Part shown: positions 1-8,386 of the stretch, in pieces | Position numbering within the stretch: the stretch's first letter is position 1 | How the letters are laid out: every line of letters starts with the position of its first letter | Source: Naasia sp. SYSU D00948 | GTDB lineage: Bacteria > Actinomycetota > Actinomycetes > Actinomycetales > Microbacteriaceae | Direction: 5' to 3' | DNA: 64,000 nt | Assembly (NCBI RefSeq): GCF_017916515.1 | Contig: NZ_JAFMTA010000001.1 | Coordinates: 806,001-870,000 of the forward strand | Program-made: the position numbers and the translations under genes | Notes under the pieces: model-generated | What the model saw: the letters and a program-made list of their open reading frames with translations, nothing else | The model's database searches: none | Told to the model about the DNA's origin: nothing

Positions 1-210
1 GTGTCCGTGCCGTCGGAGCTGGCGATCATCGGCCACGACGACAGCCCGCTCGCAGGCATGTTCGTCCCGAGCCTCACGAGCGTGCACCTCGACGACGCCG
101 GTTTCGGGCGTCAGCTCGCCGCCATCGCGCTGCACGCCGCCGAAGGCCTCCCCCTTCCGGACGCGGATCCGGCTTTCGCCGCACGGGTCGTGCGGCGGGA
201 GAGCACCTGA
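1..210 (+). CDS. LacI-family transcriptional regulator, C-terminal fragment
   Basis: Only the last 69 codons are in the window; the gene begins upstream. The segment resembles the end of the periplasmic-binding-protein-like effector domain of LacI/GalR repressors: IIGHDDSPLAG, then SLTSVHLD followed by a helix and an ARVVRREST-type tail. Family members bind a sugar or related effector through this domain and DNA through an N-terminal helix-turn-helix not visible here. It ends about 50 bp before the displaced tRNA-Thr fragment, so it is the last chromosomal gene before the mobile element. Its target cannot be inferred. Confidence 0.85.
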   Translation: MSVPSELAIIGHDDSPLAGMFVPSLTSVHLDDAGFGRQLAAIALHAAEGLPLPDADPAFAARVVRREST

Positions 211-268
211 CCGAACGAGACCACAGCGCCTTCGTTTTTCGCCGGCCGGGAGTTTCTGAGCGACTACA

Positions 269-291
269 GGACTTGAACCCGTAACCGCCCG
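269..291. repeat. attachment-site core, tRNA-distal end
   Basis: These 23 bases are identical to 17307-17329 inside the tRNA-Thr gene. Outward of the core (249-268) the similarity to the tRNA 3' end continues, but with one substitution and one missing base in the acceptor stem, so this copy is a displaced tRNA 3' fragment and not a functional gene. It marks the far end of the element. Confidence 0.85.
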
Positions 292-436
292 GACGGGATT
301 TGGCCGATTGGCGGACATATCCACGACCGGTTTGCGTCTCGGAAAGCCTCGCCTGACCCGGTCTTCTTCGGAACCGGTTCCTGTTTCGTGCTCGCCAAGC
401 CTAGCCGGATGTGGGGCCATTTCGGCCCGTCGCGGT

Positions 437-461
437 CGAATAAATGACCAATAAATGGCCA
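437..461. repeat. AATAAATGRCC tandem repeat, left-end copy
   Basis: A 25-bp AT-rich block made of two tandem AATAAATGGCC-like units. It matches 17212-17236 with one mismatch and in the same orientation. It lies 146 bp inside the left att core; the partner lies 71 bp inside the right core. Paired repeats at both ends of a tyrosine-integrase element suggest arm-type binding sites for integrase or Xis; this role is inferred. Confidence 0.6.
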
Positions 462-559
462 CCGCCGACGTGAGCTGACTGCACTCCACCTGACACACCC
501 GAGCCTGCGAGCACTCGTCCCCTGCACGAGCAGGAACGACTCGCGCCGGCGTAGCTTCG

Positions 560-1162
560 CGCCGATAACGATCGATGTATGGCCCGCTTACGTCTCGCCC
601 GCGCCACCGGCGGCGACGGGTGGTCGATCCGGTGGACCGTCGACACGGATCAGCCGAGGAGACTCGCTATGTCCTGCGGGGACTGTCCCGCTGATCGCAG
701 CGCTTGAGCCTGCTTCGAGCGCTTGGTATCGAGCACCCTCGGGCCCCCGCCCACTCGCCCTTGCGTCTTCGCGGCCGCGAGGCGAGGCGCTTGTCCGCTC
801 GCGGATGAAGCTACGTTCCAGCTCCGCGACAACGGACAGCAGCTTCATCATGATCTGCCCTTGGGTCGTCGAGGAGGCGAGGCCGCCTCGGATCCTGACG
901 ACGTTGGTCGAGCGCTCGCCGAGCTGCTCAAGGAGCGTCAACACATTTGCGGCGTTGCGGCCGAGGGCGTACGTCAACACGGTGTCGCCTTCACGGCATC
1001 GGCGAGGAGAGCATCGAGCCCGGGCCGTGTGGTCTTTGCTCCGCTCACCCCATGGTCGATGTACCTGTTGCGCTTGAGCACTCCTGCTGCATCGAGGGCG
1101 TCGTGTTGCAGTTGCAGGTCCTGGGCTCCGGCGCTCACCCGCAGGTATCCGAATTTGGCCAA
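560..1162 (-). pseudogene. Serine recombinase (resolvase/invertase) relic
   Basis: Three reading-frame pieces on the minus strand align in order to a small serine recombinase. The first has the N-terminal catalytic start YLRVSAGAQD with the active-site Ser, then DHGVSGAKTTRPG. A second frame continues TVLTYALGRNA through to AELERSFIRERTSA. The third returns to the first frame for AAKTQGRVGGGP and the C-terminal helix-turn-helix (SPQDIASLLG). A TGA stop falls inside that helix-turn-helix, just before STVHRID. Two compensating frameshifts plus one stop make it inactive. Intact relatives of about 190 aa act as resolvases or DNA invertases, so this is probably left from an older transposon or resolution system in the element. 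Confidence 0.8.
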
Positions 1163-1283
1163 AGGAGGGTGGCGATGAAGCAAACCGGCACGCAAGTCAC
1201 CTTTGGAGGACTGGGGGCGCTCGCCCTACGCAGTCGCCGTCTTGTTCCCCCTAACGCGCACGTTGGCCGCGATGATCTAGAGC

Positions 1284-1859
1284 ATGGCGGACACCAAGAT
1301 GACGAAGACCGTCGGAGAGCACTGGGTCGCGGCCCAACTCGCTCGGCTCGGTTGGGCGCCTGCCCTGACCCGGGACGGCTTGGAAAGAACGGACATTCTC
1401 GCCGTCAACACAATGCTCGATCGGAAGCAGATCGAGGTGCAGGTGAAGACGGTTAACGGGACTGGACCCCGCACATCGTGGCCGCTCGGCGAGAAAGCGC
1501 AACAAGTCGAGCTACACGACCGCGAGTGGTTTGTTCTCGTCGCCGTCCCTCACGAGGTCACCGAACCGCCGCGATCGTTCGTGATTCCACGTAACCACGT
1601 GGCCGCGGCGGCGTGGATCGCTCACATGCACTGGCTGACAGAGCCCGGGGTACCCGCCGGTCGGCGCAACGCCGGGGTCGGACGTGCCCGCGTGTTCATC
1701 GAGGCGTTCCTTCGCTATGAAAACCGCTGGGATCTGCTGCACGAGCCCACCACGGCCGTTCCCGTGCTATTGCCTCCGCGAATGCGGAAGCAAGCTTCTC
1801 GCCCGGAAGTTGGCCTCCCCCTTGGGCATCCCTGGACCGGCTCCCTACCTGAGTGGTGA
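1284..1859 (+). CDS. PD-(D/E)XK nuclease-like protein
   Basis: 191 aa. The N-terminal half has the layout of a PD-(D/E)XK fold: a GEHWVAAQLARLGW helix, then TDILAV (Asp), then IEVQVKT (Glu-x-x-x-Lys type strand). This core occurs in restriction enzymes, Holliday-junction-type resolvases and many small defence or mobile-element proteins. It is known as a nuclease core; the substrate is unknown. The C-terminal third has no recognised domain. It lies alone between the recombinase relic and an empty 0.67-kb stretch, with no operon partner. The ATG start fits the conserved helix; no strong ribosome-binding site was seen. Confidence 0.6.
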   Translation: MADTKMTKTVGEHWVAAQLARLGWAPALTRDGLERTDILAVNTMLDRKQIEVQVKTVNGTGPRTSWPLGEKAQQVELHDREWFVLVAVPHEVTEPPRSFVIPRNHVAAAAWIAHMHWLTEPGVPAGRRNAGVGRARVFIEAFLRYENRWDLLHEPTTAVPVLLPPRMRKQASRPEVGLPLGHPWTGSLPEW

Positions 1860-2533
1860 TGCCGCCTGGGGTAGACGGGCGGACCCGGACCATTCGGGCG
1901 CCATGGCATGCTTCATGGCAATGCGCGCGGTGCAACCGATCGTGAGCCACCCCGTCGCAGGTTCGCAGTAACGATGGTGGCCGTGACGCGCTGGGGCGCG
2001 TCATCGTTGTGCGCTTGAGCCCTCGTCTCCGGTCTGTCGCGAACCCCCCACGCCTGTGCCCGTTTCGAACTGGAGCGCAGTCTGCTGGATCACCGCAGGG
2101 TGCGGCGGGTCAGGCGCTCGTTCAGCGCCTGAGCGGTCGCCGAGTGCAGCTGATGGCGCACGTCGTGAACTGTGACCACAAAGCACTCGGCCTGGTCGTC
2201 ACCCGCGAGATCTACTCGAACGTGACCGTCTGGCCAGTTCCGCGGGTGTTGCGGTTCATGCGTCACAGACGCATCAGTAGCTCGCTCACGCCTGATTCGG
2301 CTCGCTTTCCCCATGTGGTCAGCCTCAGGGGCGAGACTCCGGATATCAACTACCGTCGTCTTACAGTTGTCCTCACTGCCCGCAGGAGGCACGAGAAGCC
2401 GAGACACTCGGCGGGGCACAGGGACGACAACGCGACGAGCGTTAGCGTTCGATGCAACGTCTCGCTGTGGCCGGCACGCGTCAGAGCTAACCAGGGGCGA
2501 ACGCGATCCCGGCAAGTTGGAGCGGCCCCTTAC
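1860..2533. other. 674-bp stretch with no supported gene
   Basis: The open frames here have Arg/Pro/Ser-rich shadow-like composition and no family resemblance. No tRNA, terminator or strong repeat was recognised. It may be decayed sequence or the upstream region of the membrane protein that follows. Confidence 0.5.
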
Positions 2534-3004
2534 ATGGATTTCTCGACAGCATTCGTGGTCGAGTGGTTGCCCAATCTCGCGAACGCGGCGACCGCGCTGG
2601 GCGGCGCGGCAATCGTGCTGGCGCTCGTTCCCTTCATGCAGGCGCGTAAGCAACGGCTACGTGACGCGGAGCAGTGGTACGTCGACCGCTACTGGGCAAT
2701 ACAGGACCGGATCGAGGTTGGCGTCGTCGACGGACGCCTGAGGAAGATGCCCACCGCGAAGGACATGTACGACGAGTTGCGTTTGTGCGAGGACGAACTC
2801 GACCAGCGCAAGAGCGGCTTCATCACTGACACAACCTGGGACTTGTGGAGCCCATCAATCGCCGCGGTTGCCGAGGACCCGGACAAGATGGAGTTGCTGC
2901 GTCGGGCGGACGAGCTGAGCCTCCTGCGGGCGTATCTGGAGACCGAAGGCAAGGACCCCATCGAGATCGGATGGGTTAGGGCGCAGCTTCGGGGCCTGCA
3001 CTGA
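2534..3004 (+). CDS. Small membrane-anchored protein of unknown function
   Basis: 156 aa from the ATG at 2534, with GGAG 12 bases upstream. The frame stays open far upstream, but that part reads like noncoding sequence. Residues about 8-37 form one hydrophobic segment (NAATALGGAAIVLALVPF), followed by a basic stretch and a helical, charge-rich cytoplasmic part. This resembles small single-pass proteins common in accessory islands. I do not recognise the family. A possibly similar organisation, one membrane segment followed by a helical tail, is seen in the frameshifted gene at 5988-6616. Confidence 0.5.
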   Translation: MDFSTAFVVEWLPNLANAATALGGAAIVLALVPFMQARKQRLRDAEQWYVDRYWAIQDRIEVGVVDGRLRKMPTAKDMYDELRLCEDELDQRKSGFITDTTWDLWSPSIAAVAEDPDKMELLRRADELSLLRAYLETEGKDPIEIGWVRAQLRGLH

Positions 3005-3178
3005 TTGCCCAGGCCCCGTGCATCCGGTGCGCGTTGCCGGCCGATCGATAATCGGGGTGCGGACACTTACAAACGATGGGCAGGACGGTGACGTCTCGAA
3101 GGGTTCGCGTGTCAAGAACCGCCCTTGCCGGAGCGATGACGATGACCGTAGTCGTTGACTCGATCCCGCGGGTTGACG

Positions 3179-3409
3179 CTACTGGATCTCCTCGCCCGGC
3201 GGGCCGATTTCGATCGCCTGGTCGAGGTCGACCGACATGACGCCGGGCACCGCATTCAGCGCGCCGACCTCCTGCGCCGACCCGGTCACTATGCCCACGC
3301 TTCTCAGCACCCGGTCGACACGCATGCCGCGTTCGCGCAGGCGCTCAACGACCTCGTCGATCGCGACTATTTGCTCGTCGAGCCAGACGCTCACCCGGGT
3401 CCACGCCAT
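3179..3409 (-). CDS. I9-inhibitor-like small protein
   Basis: 76 aa from the internal ATG at 3409; the open frame continues to 3562 but the extension is not family-like. The ending VPGVMSVDLDQAIEI then PPGEEIQ and the middle GMRVDRVLRSVGIVTGS match, as I recall them, small actinobacterial proteins often labelled ketohydroxyglutarate aldolase but with a protease-propeptide (inhibitor I9) fold and commonly beside S8 serine proteases. No protease gene is adjacent here, so the partner is missing or elsewhere. The start is uncertain because no clear ribosome-binding site was found. Confidence 0.5.
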   Translation of the reverse strand: MAWTRVSVWLDEQIVAIDEVVERLRERGMRVDRVLRSVGIVTGSAQEVGALNAVPGVMSVDLDQAIEIGPPGEEIQ

Positions 3410-3583
3410 GGCCGTATCCAACTCGCGCTCATCTCGGATGCCCTCCTCAAGACCCTCGAACCGGTGCGGGCCTTCGCGCATAGGATCAGGTCGTTCGCCG
3501 ATCCTGCCGACACCTGCCCTCTGACCTCGGGACAGCAGGAAATGGGGGCCGGATGAACACACGAAGTCCGGGCGAGGGCTGCG

Positions 3584-4432
3584 TCAGTACGTTGTCATGC
3601 CGGGATGCCCATAGATAGTACGGGTGTCGAATCTCCGCGCATCGATGAGTCGTTGGGAATTACTCACCATCTGGTGAATAGCAGAGTCGGCGAATGTTGA
3701 ACTGGAGGACGCCTGAGTGCGGTCTATTTCGCGCTCCTCCCGCCGCTCTCTAATGGCGCGAAAGCCCGGGACGACCCGCTCAGCTATTGCCAGCCCCGGT
3801 GGAAAATGCCAGAAGACCCTCATGTAATCTTCCCACCAGGACTGTGATCTGTCATAGAGCGCGTTGTCCCAAATGGGTGACGCAGTCACATACTCTTGCT
3901 CGCGTAGCTCACTCCATAATTCAGTCAGGACGCCTATGGCGGCGTCCAGGTCCTTGCGCGTGGGCAGGTGCTCCCACGCCGACCACCGATTGTTGCCACG
4001 CGTAAGCTCCCGCGCCACTTGGATCGTACGAGCGCAGAAGGTTGCAGCGGCATAGGTCGTCAACGCCAAGTCACCTTTAGCGAGTACCTCCTGACAGTCC
4101 TCTATGAACGCCGCGGCGAAGATGTCCGTTTGATGGCGCACAGGATTCTCGAGCATTGCCCGTACCCGTAGCCGCGCCAAGGTCGGATCAGCTCCTGCCC
4201 GCCCGGCGGCGATCACATCGTTGCTTGCCTCATACCACTCCCAAAACCGACGACGTTCCTCCTTCTGCGACCACGCGGCGATCACCCGCTGGTGGAAACC
4301 CGCGGCACTCGGCCAGGCAAGACCATCGGCCCCGGCGAGGAAGCGCTGCAGGTCCGCCACCTGCGCGAGCTGGCCTCCCGTTAATGGCTGGCCATCAAGG
4401 TTGTGGTAGACCTTGTCGACGTACCAAAACAT
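3584..4432 (-). CDS. Hypothetical cargo protein, 282 aa
   Basis: The ATG at 4432 follows a strong AGGAGG at good spacing, which supports a real gene. The protein is soluble and mostly helical, rich in Trp/Arg/Glu (for example RRRFWEWYEASNDVI and SQSWWEDYMRVFWHF), with no signal peptide, membrane segment or catalytic motif that I recognise. Its codon use is less GC-biased than the chromosomal genes to the right, consistent with acquired DNA. It is transcribed toward the I9-like gene, 174 bp downstream. I cannot assign a function; being element cargo near nuclease and retron genes makes a defence role possible but unproven. Confidence 0.65.
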   Translation of the reverse strand: MFWYVDKVYHNLDGQPLTGGQLAQVADLQRFLAGADGLAWPSAAGFHQRVIAAWSQKEERRRFWEWYEASNDVIAAGRAGADPTLARLRVRAMLENPVRHQTDIFAAAFIEDCQEVLAKGDLALTTYAAATFCARTIQVARELTRGNNRWSAWEHLPTRKDLDAAIGVLTELWSELREQEYVTASPIWDNALYDRSQSWWEDYMRVFWHFPPGLAIAERVVPGFRAIRERREEREIDRTQASSSSTFADSAIHQMVSNSQRLIDARRFDTRTIYGHPGMTTY

Positions 4433-5245
4433 CAGCTCGCCTCCTAACCGAACCCCCGAACCGTTGCGTCAGCACCCACGGCCTTTCCCGCCACTAGATG
4501 TAGTCGAAGCACTGCAACATCACCTCTAAGCAGGGAGTCTTCGACTCGTCACGTCCTTCCCCTAGGACCCGTGAAAGGAGAAGCGCTGCTCCTTCTGCGA
4601 AAAGCATGACGGACCTGGTAGTAGGCAGATGGGTCTTCCGTCCTACGAAGTGACGAGTTCGACGTCCTTCGATGTCCGCCAGGTCATGACCGGCCGCAGT
4701 TGCCGGGGTACGGTGTTCGTCGTCAGCGAGGTGCCCGAGCGGCTGCAGACCAGCAGGGCGGCGTGCGTTGCTCCCAGAGTCGAACCACTCGGCACCGCAC
4801 CGCCTCGGACGTGAACGACGGCATCGCCACCGTCCTACTTCGCGGTCTTCGGGAGGCGAGGACACGATGCGGAAGGGATCGCGGAGGTGAGACCGACGCG
4901 AGCGGCGCTAAAGGCCTCCACGGCCTTCTCGCCAATCGACGTCCAACGTCCCCCTGGCGCGCGTGGCGCTCGGAGCGCACCACGAACGCAAAACGATGCC
5001 CAAACGAGCGAACGCAGCTGTACTTGGGCTGAGGTCAGTCGGGTTCGGGCGCCCGATATTGAAGGCGCGCTCGCGCTCGGCTGCCCGCCCCTTCCGGTAG
5101 GCGGTGCGGTACCCCTGCATGCACTGGTCGTGTGCGGACTGCGAGTCTCGGAGACGCGAGTGTTCTCGTTCAGTCGGCCGCGGGCCAGCCACTCGGGACG
5201 ATCTGTCGAATGAAGGGGTCAGTCTGTCCCTGACCGCCGACATGC
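4433..5245. other. 813-bp stretch with no convincing gene
   Basis: A minus-strand frame at about 4908-5249 has a mildly protein-like segment (AYRKGRAAERERAFNIG) but no start signal or family. The remaining frames look like noncoding shadows. No RNA gene or notable repeat was seen. Confidence 0.45.
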
Positions 5246-5641
5246 TCACTCCGGACTCGCTGCGCCAGCGATCAACTCTTCGTGCCTGTTGAGCAGCGTG
5301 ACGGCTTCGTCTCCCTGGGCCAAAACCACGGCCGCGCTCTCCGCCAGCAGCCGAGCGGACTTCGCCGGAGCGAGAGCGGCTCCCCGTCTAGCAGCACCTC
5401 GGTAGCTATGGAGAACGTGATCTCGCCGCCGCCACTGAGGTGCTCCAAAGCGTCCTGTGCATGCGCCGCGCGGTGCGGGCCGGCCTAGGGCCATCTGCGC
5501 TCGCCTGTCGGTACTGCCGAGCTCGGGCCGCGAGGTCCTTGGATTCGCCGATGTAGCGCAGCCAGCGCCCCTCCTGGTCCAGACCGAAGTCATACAAGTA
5601 CAGGCCCGGGTCCCTCGGGAGCGCCGGAAATTTCGGTACGC
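5246..5641 (-). pseudogene. GIY-YIG-type nuclease-like gene, twice frameshifted
   Basis: The first frame reads PRDPGLYLYDFGLDQEGRW then LRYIGESKDLAARARQY, a GIY-YIG-like core (GLYLY...RYIG...Arg). The protein-like signal then moves to a second frame (EHLSGGGEITFSIATEVLL) near 5450 and to a third (APAKSARLLAESAAVVLAQ, ending NRHEELIAGAASPE) near 5365. Read across the shifts it gives one coherent protein of about 130 aa. GIY-YIG domains are single-strand-nicking or cleaving nuclease folds. Two frameshifts within 400 bp make this inactive unless the sequence contains errors. Confidence 0.7.
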
Positions 5642-5987
5642 CCCTGAAGTCAAGCTCAACCTGACCGATGTGTCGCCATCGGAAGCCCACTGAAACCTGC
5701 ACCGACGGCGTGTGGGACGAGCCGAGCATGCCTTGGGTCCCCCCTCGCCTGCTATGACGGCGCTGACGTGTCGGTGTCCATGTCGCGAGGCTAGAGGCAC
5801 CAGGGATCTGCGGCGCGCGTCTTCTCTACCGGCGCCCGGACGGGGGCGTCCCAGGGGCCGGCTTGCTCAGGAGCCACCAGAAACGATGGATAGACGCGAT
5901 TCCAGTGTGGTTCGTCCGGAGCCCGTTAGTGCATCCCTTCATTGGGTAGCAGGATCAGGACGTCCCGGCCAAAGTCACGACGAAGGC

Positions 5988-6616
5988 CTAGGAAGGCAGC
6001 GCTCCATCTGCCCTGTACCGCCCTGTCAGGTTGAGCCAGTCGTCGAACGAGGGCAGGCTCACGCGAGAAGCCAACTGAGGAGAGGCGTCCCGCCATTGGC
6101 GAAGCCGGTTGATGACGACGTCGAGGTACTCCCATGCGTATCGATTCCAGCGCTCATCCCGTGTCTCCACGGGCCACTCGCGCAGTTCCGGCTCGCTCTG
6201 AAGCATCGCGATGCCTCCGAGCGCCTCCCCTAGGGCCGAGCGAACCTCTCGACTCGAACGACGGAGACCAGGAGGCATCACATACAGCGAGTCATCCAGA
6301 GTTTCGTACACGTTGCGATCGAGGTTGCCCACCGTGACTGCGACACCTCATCAGCTGACCCGCGAAGCAGGTCGCGGAGCTGAAGCAATGGCTCGAGGCA
6401 GTTGTCGGCGCATTCTCGCCGCCTCGCGGCTGTCTCCGTTCGATCGCGCACCTTCTGCCCCCACCGTCCGCTCACATAGGAGCCGATAGCCGCCGCAGCG
6501 ACTGTCGAGATGGAAGCGATCCAGTCGAAAGGTCCGAGGGCCACGCCACCATTCTTCCCGCCCGGGTGCTGCCCCACGAACTCTGGCGCTCCTAATGCTG
6601 CCGTACTGTGAGGCAC
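5988..6616 (-). pseudogene. Membrane-anchored unknown protein, frameshifted
   Basis: The first frame (start region near 6616) has GPFDWIASISTVAAAAIGSY, a membrane-type segment, then a basic and helical region ending around RGSADEVSQ. From about 6332 the protein-like signal continues in another frame (NVYETLDDSLYV to LTGRYRADGALPS, stop at 5988). The upstream part of the second frame is closed by a stop, so the simplest reading is a single gene broken by an indel at about 6335. Two overlapping genes cannot be excluded, because the second frame has a GTG at 6332. No known family recognised. Confidence 0.55.
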
Positions 6617-6750
6617 TGCCCGGAAGCGCTTCCCTCAGTACAGATCGACTCGATCCCCGTGGTCCAGCGGCTTCCGGTCGAGATGGCTCAAACGCTTGGG
6701 ATCAAATCCATTCAACCGCGCCGTCCTGCCCTCGACCTAGGCTCGAAGTT

Positions 6751-7303
6751 GTGCACGCGAACGCCGCAGACCTACTGAACGACGTCTCGTTCCGTCCCGC
6801 CGCCGCCATCGACGCCGACGTGCCCCCGTCCCCTGGTGTCTACGCGATCCGGCTTGGGCTCCAATCGAGGTTGCCAGAGCCGTTCCAGTCGCTTCGCGAC
6901 GGGCGCCACTCGCGCCTCCTCTACATCGGAAAGGCCACATCGCTCGCGAGTCGGATGCTCCGAAATGAGCTCCGCGGCCGCGGCCACGGCACCTTCTTCC
7001 GAAGCATCGGGGCTGTGTTGGGCTTCCGGCCACTAGCCGGATCACTGGCGAGCAAGGCGAATAAGTACAACTACAGCTTCGAGAGGAGCGACCGCGACGC
7101 CATCGTCGAGTGGATCAACTCGAACCTGGAGGTGAGCTGGAGGACGCTGCCACTTGGTGACGCTCCGGCCCACCGAGACGAAGCTGATTCTTGAGCACGC
7201 GCCCCTGCTCAATATCGAGGGCAACCCCTCGGTGCTGCGGAGGCTCGACGAGCTCCACGTTGTGCGCCGCGCAATCGCAGTTGGACAAGCCGGCCCGCTG
7301 TAG
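6751..7303 (+). pseudogene. GIY-YIG-type protein, frameshifted near 7155
   Basis: The first frame (GTG 6751) has PPSPGVYAIRLGL, then SRLLYIGKATSLASRM, a clear GIY-YIG-like core with the Arg-containing helix after YIGK. The rest is TFFRSIGAVLGFRP and NLEVSWRTLPL. The frame then closes, but a neighbouring frame carries the expected C-terminus (ETKLILEHAPLLNI, NPSVLRRLDEL), ending at 7303. A single indel around 7150-7165 restores one protein of about 183 aa. The family includes small nucleases on mobile elements. It is transcribed toward the retron genes but has its own stop 178 bp before them. Confidence 0.7.
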
Positions 7304-7480
7304 AGCGCCCAAACCGGACCAGGCCGGCCGTCCCCCCAGGAATGAACGCTGCGACAAAACCATCAGAGAGCGCCGCCTCGGCACGATCGCGACGAGGCAG
7401 CGGCCGCGGTGACCTAACGCCAACACGGACCTCCCCGGAGCCGGCTACCGCGTCGCGCTCGCGTTCGAGCAGGCCGCATC

Positions 7481-8305
7481 GTGCTTCCCCGGGTTGATGC
7501 AGGGTGTGGACCCCGCAACGCCCCAGATCTCGGCCTCGCATCCGGACGCGATACTGGAGTCGTGTATACCCGGTCGGGCGGGGCCAAAGAGCCCGCGGTT
7601 CTTTTCGACGAAACCGGTCAGCAGACGACCCGGCCAATTGTGGTGGGTGCGGTCATAACCGCTGACGTGGACCGCCTCGAAACCACGGTTCGCGAGCTGT
7701 TCGACTACTGGGCGGCCGAGGAGCGCTTCGACGGGATGGAGTCGTACAAGCACTTCCTGGCCCGCGGGTTCCACAACAATCAAATACCCCTCGAACTGCA
7801 GAACGCGTTCATCCAGACGCTCCGCGAGATTGATGGCCTGCGAATCTTCGCGGCGGTTTCGGATCGCACTCGCCTTACTTTGACCGACGATGATCGGTGC
7901 CTCGTCCTGTACGGCTCGCTGCTGCCGGACGTTATCGCTTACCTTCGGCTGGGAGAGCCGACCTTCTACTTCGAGGAGAACCCCACGCTACAGAAGCACT
8001 TCGGTCGGCTGACACAAGATGCGTACGATCGTGCGGCGAGGCGGGCACCAGGTCGATCGTTGCCCAAGCCGGAGGTACGCGTGACACGAAAGGACGAGCT
8101 ACTGGCGCTTGGCGTGGTCGACTTCGTGATCTCGATCATCGCGAACTGGGTCGCCCTCGAGGACCGGCAAGACGTGAGCAAGCGCGAGGTACGTAACTAC
8201 CGTGCGATCGAGCGCGACATCGCTGTCATCTACCACTTTGACACCCGTGAGCGCATCTCTCGAAGGCACCGCGCGTTCCCTTCTTCAGCTGTACGCTCGT
8301 CCTAG
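7481..8305 (+). CDS. DUF3800-like protein, probable retron partner/effector
   Basis: 274 aa from the GTG at 7481; a GTG at 7562, just before the conserved part, is an alternative and neither has a strong ribosome-binding site. AVLFDETG (residues 39-46) followed by a hydrophobic VVGAVI strand is the DUF3800 signature (F-x-DE-[ST]-G), a family with an RNase-H-like fold and acidic residues. Further acidic positions lie in YFEEN and in the C-terminal half. The stop codon overlaps the base of an RNA stem and the reverse transcriptase starts 81 bp later, so the three form one unit. DUF3800 proteins have been reported, as I recall, as partners of one retron class (type VII); toxic or nucleolytic effector activity is an inference. 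Confidence 0.7.
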   Translation: MLPRVDAGCGPRNAPDLGLASGRDTGVVYTRSGGAKEPAVLFDETGQQTTRPIVVGAVITADVDRLETTVRELFDYWAAEERFDGMESYKHFLARGFHNNQIPLELQNAFIQTLREIDGLRIFAAVSDRTRLTLTDDDRCLVLYGSLLPDVIAYLRLGEPTFYFEENPTLQKHFGRLTQDAYDRAARRAPGRSLPKPEVRVTRKDELLALGVVDFVISIIANWVALEDRQDVSKREVRNYRAIERDIAVIYHFDTRERISRRHRAFPSSAVRSS

Positions 8306-8384
8306 AGAGCGGGGCCAGGTCATGGTGGGCGCGATTCCGCGCACGGTGTATCAATAGTTCATGCTGCGGACAGGTCCCGCTCTC
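8305..8384 (+). ncRNA. Candidate structured RNA between DUF3800 and RT (possible msr-msd)
   Basis: GAGAGCGGGGCC (8305-8316) pairs with GGTCCCGCTCTC (8373-8384): 12 contiguous RNA base pairs with one G-U. The 56-nt interior holds a second hairpin (GTGGGCGCG / CGCGCAC, near 8326-8345). Retron RNAs have terminal a1/a2 repeats of about this length and lie next to the RT, which supports the idea. At 80 nt it is shorter than the retron RNAs I know, and it ends two bases before the RT start codon, so it could instead be a translational control element. The branching G and the msd end cannot be placed from sequence alone. Confidence 0.4.
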
Positions 8385-8386
8385 AC

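Noticed and set aside
264-527. 87-aa minus-strand frame sharing WPFIGHLF with xis, considered as a truncated xis copy
   Set aside because: The match is limited to the 25-bp DNA repeat; neighbouring residues have no excisionase similarity.
4494-5249. Several 60-120-aa open frames in the cargo region
   Set aside because: No start signals, domains or protein-like composition beyond one weak segment; reported only as an empty stretch.
7371-7405. GCCGC/CTCG hairpin upstream of the DUF3800 gene as the retron RNA
   Set aside because: Only a 9-bp bulged stem without clear a1/a2 ends; the stem at 8305-8384 is longer and lies next to the RT. Kept only as a fallback.
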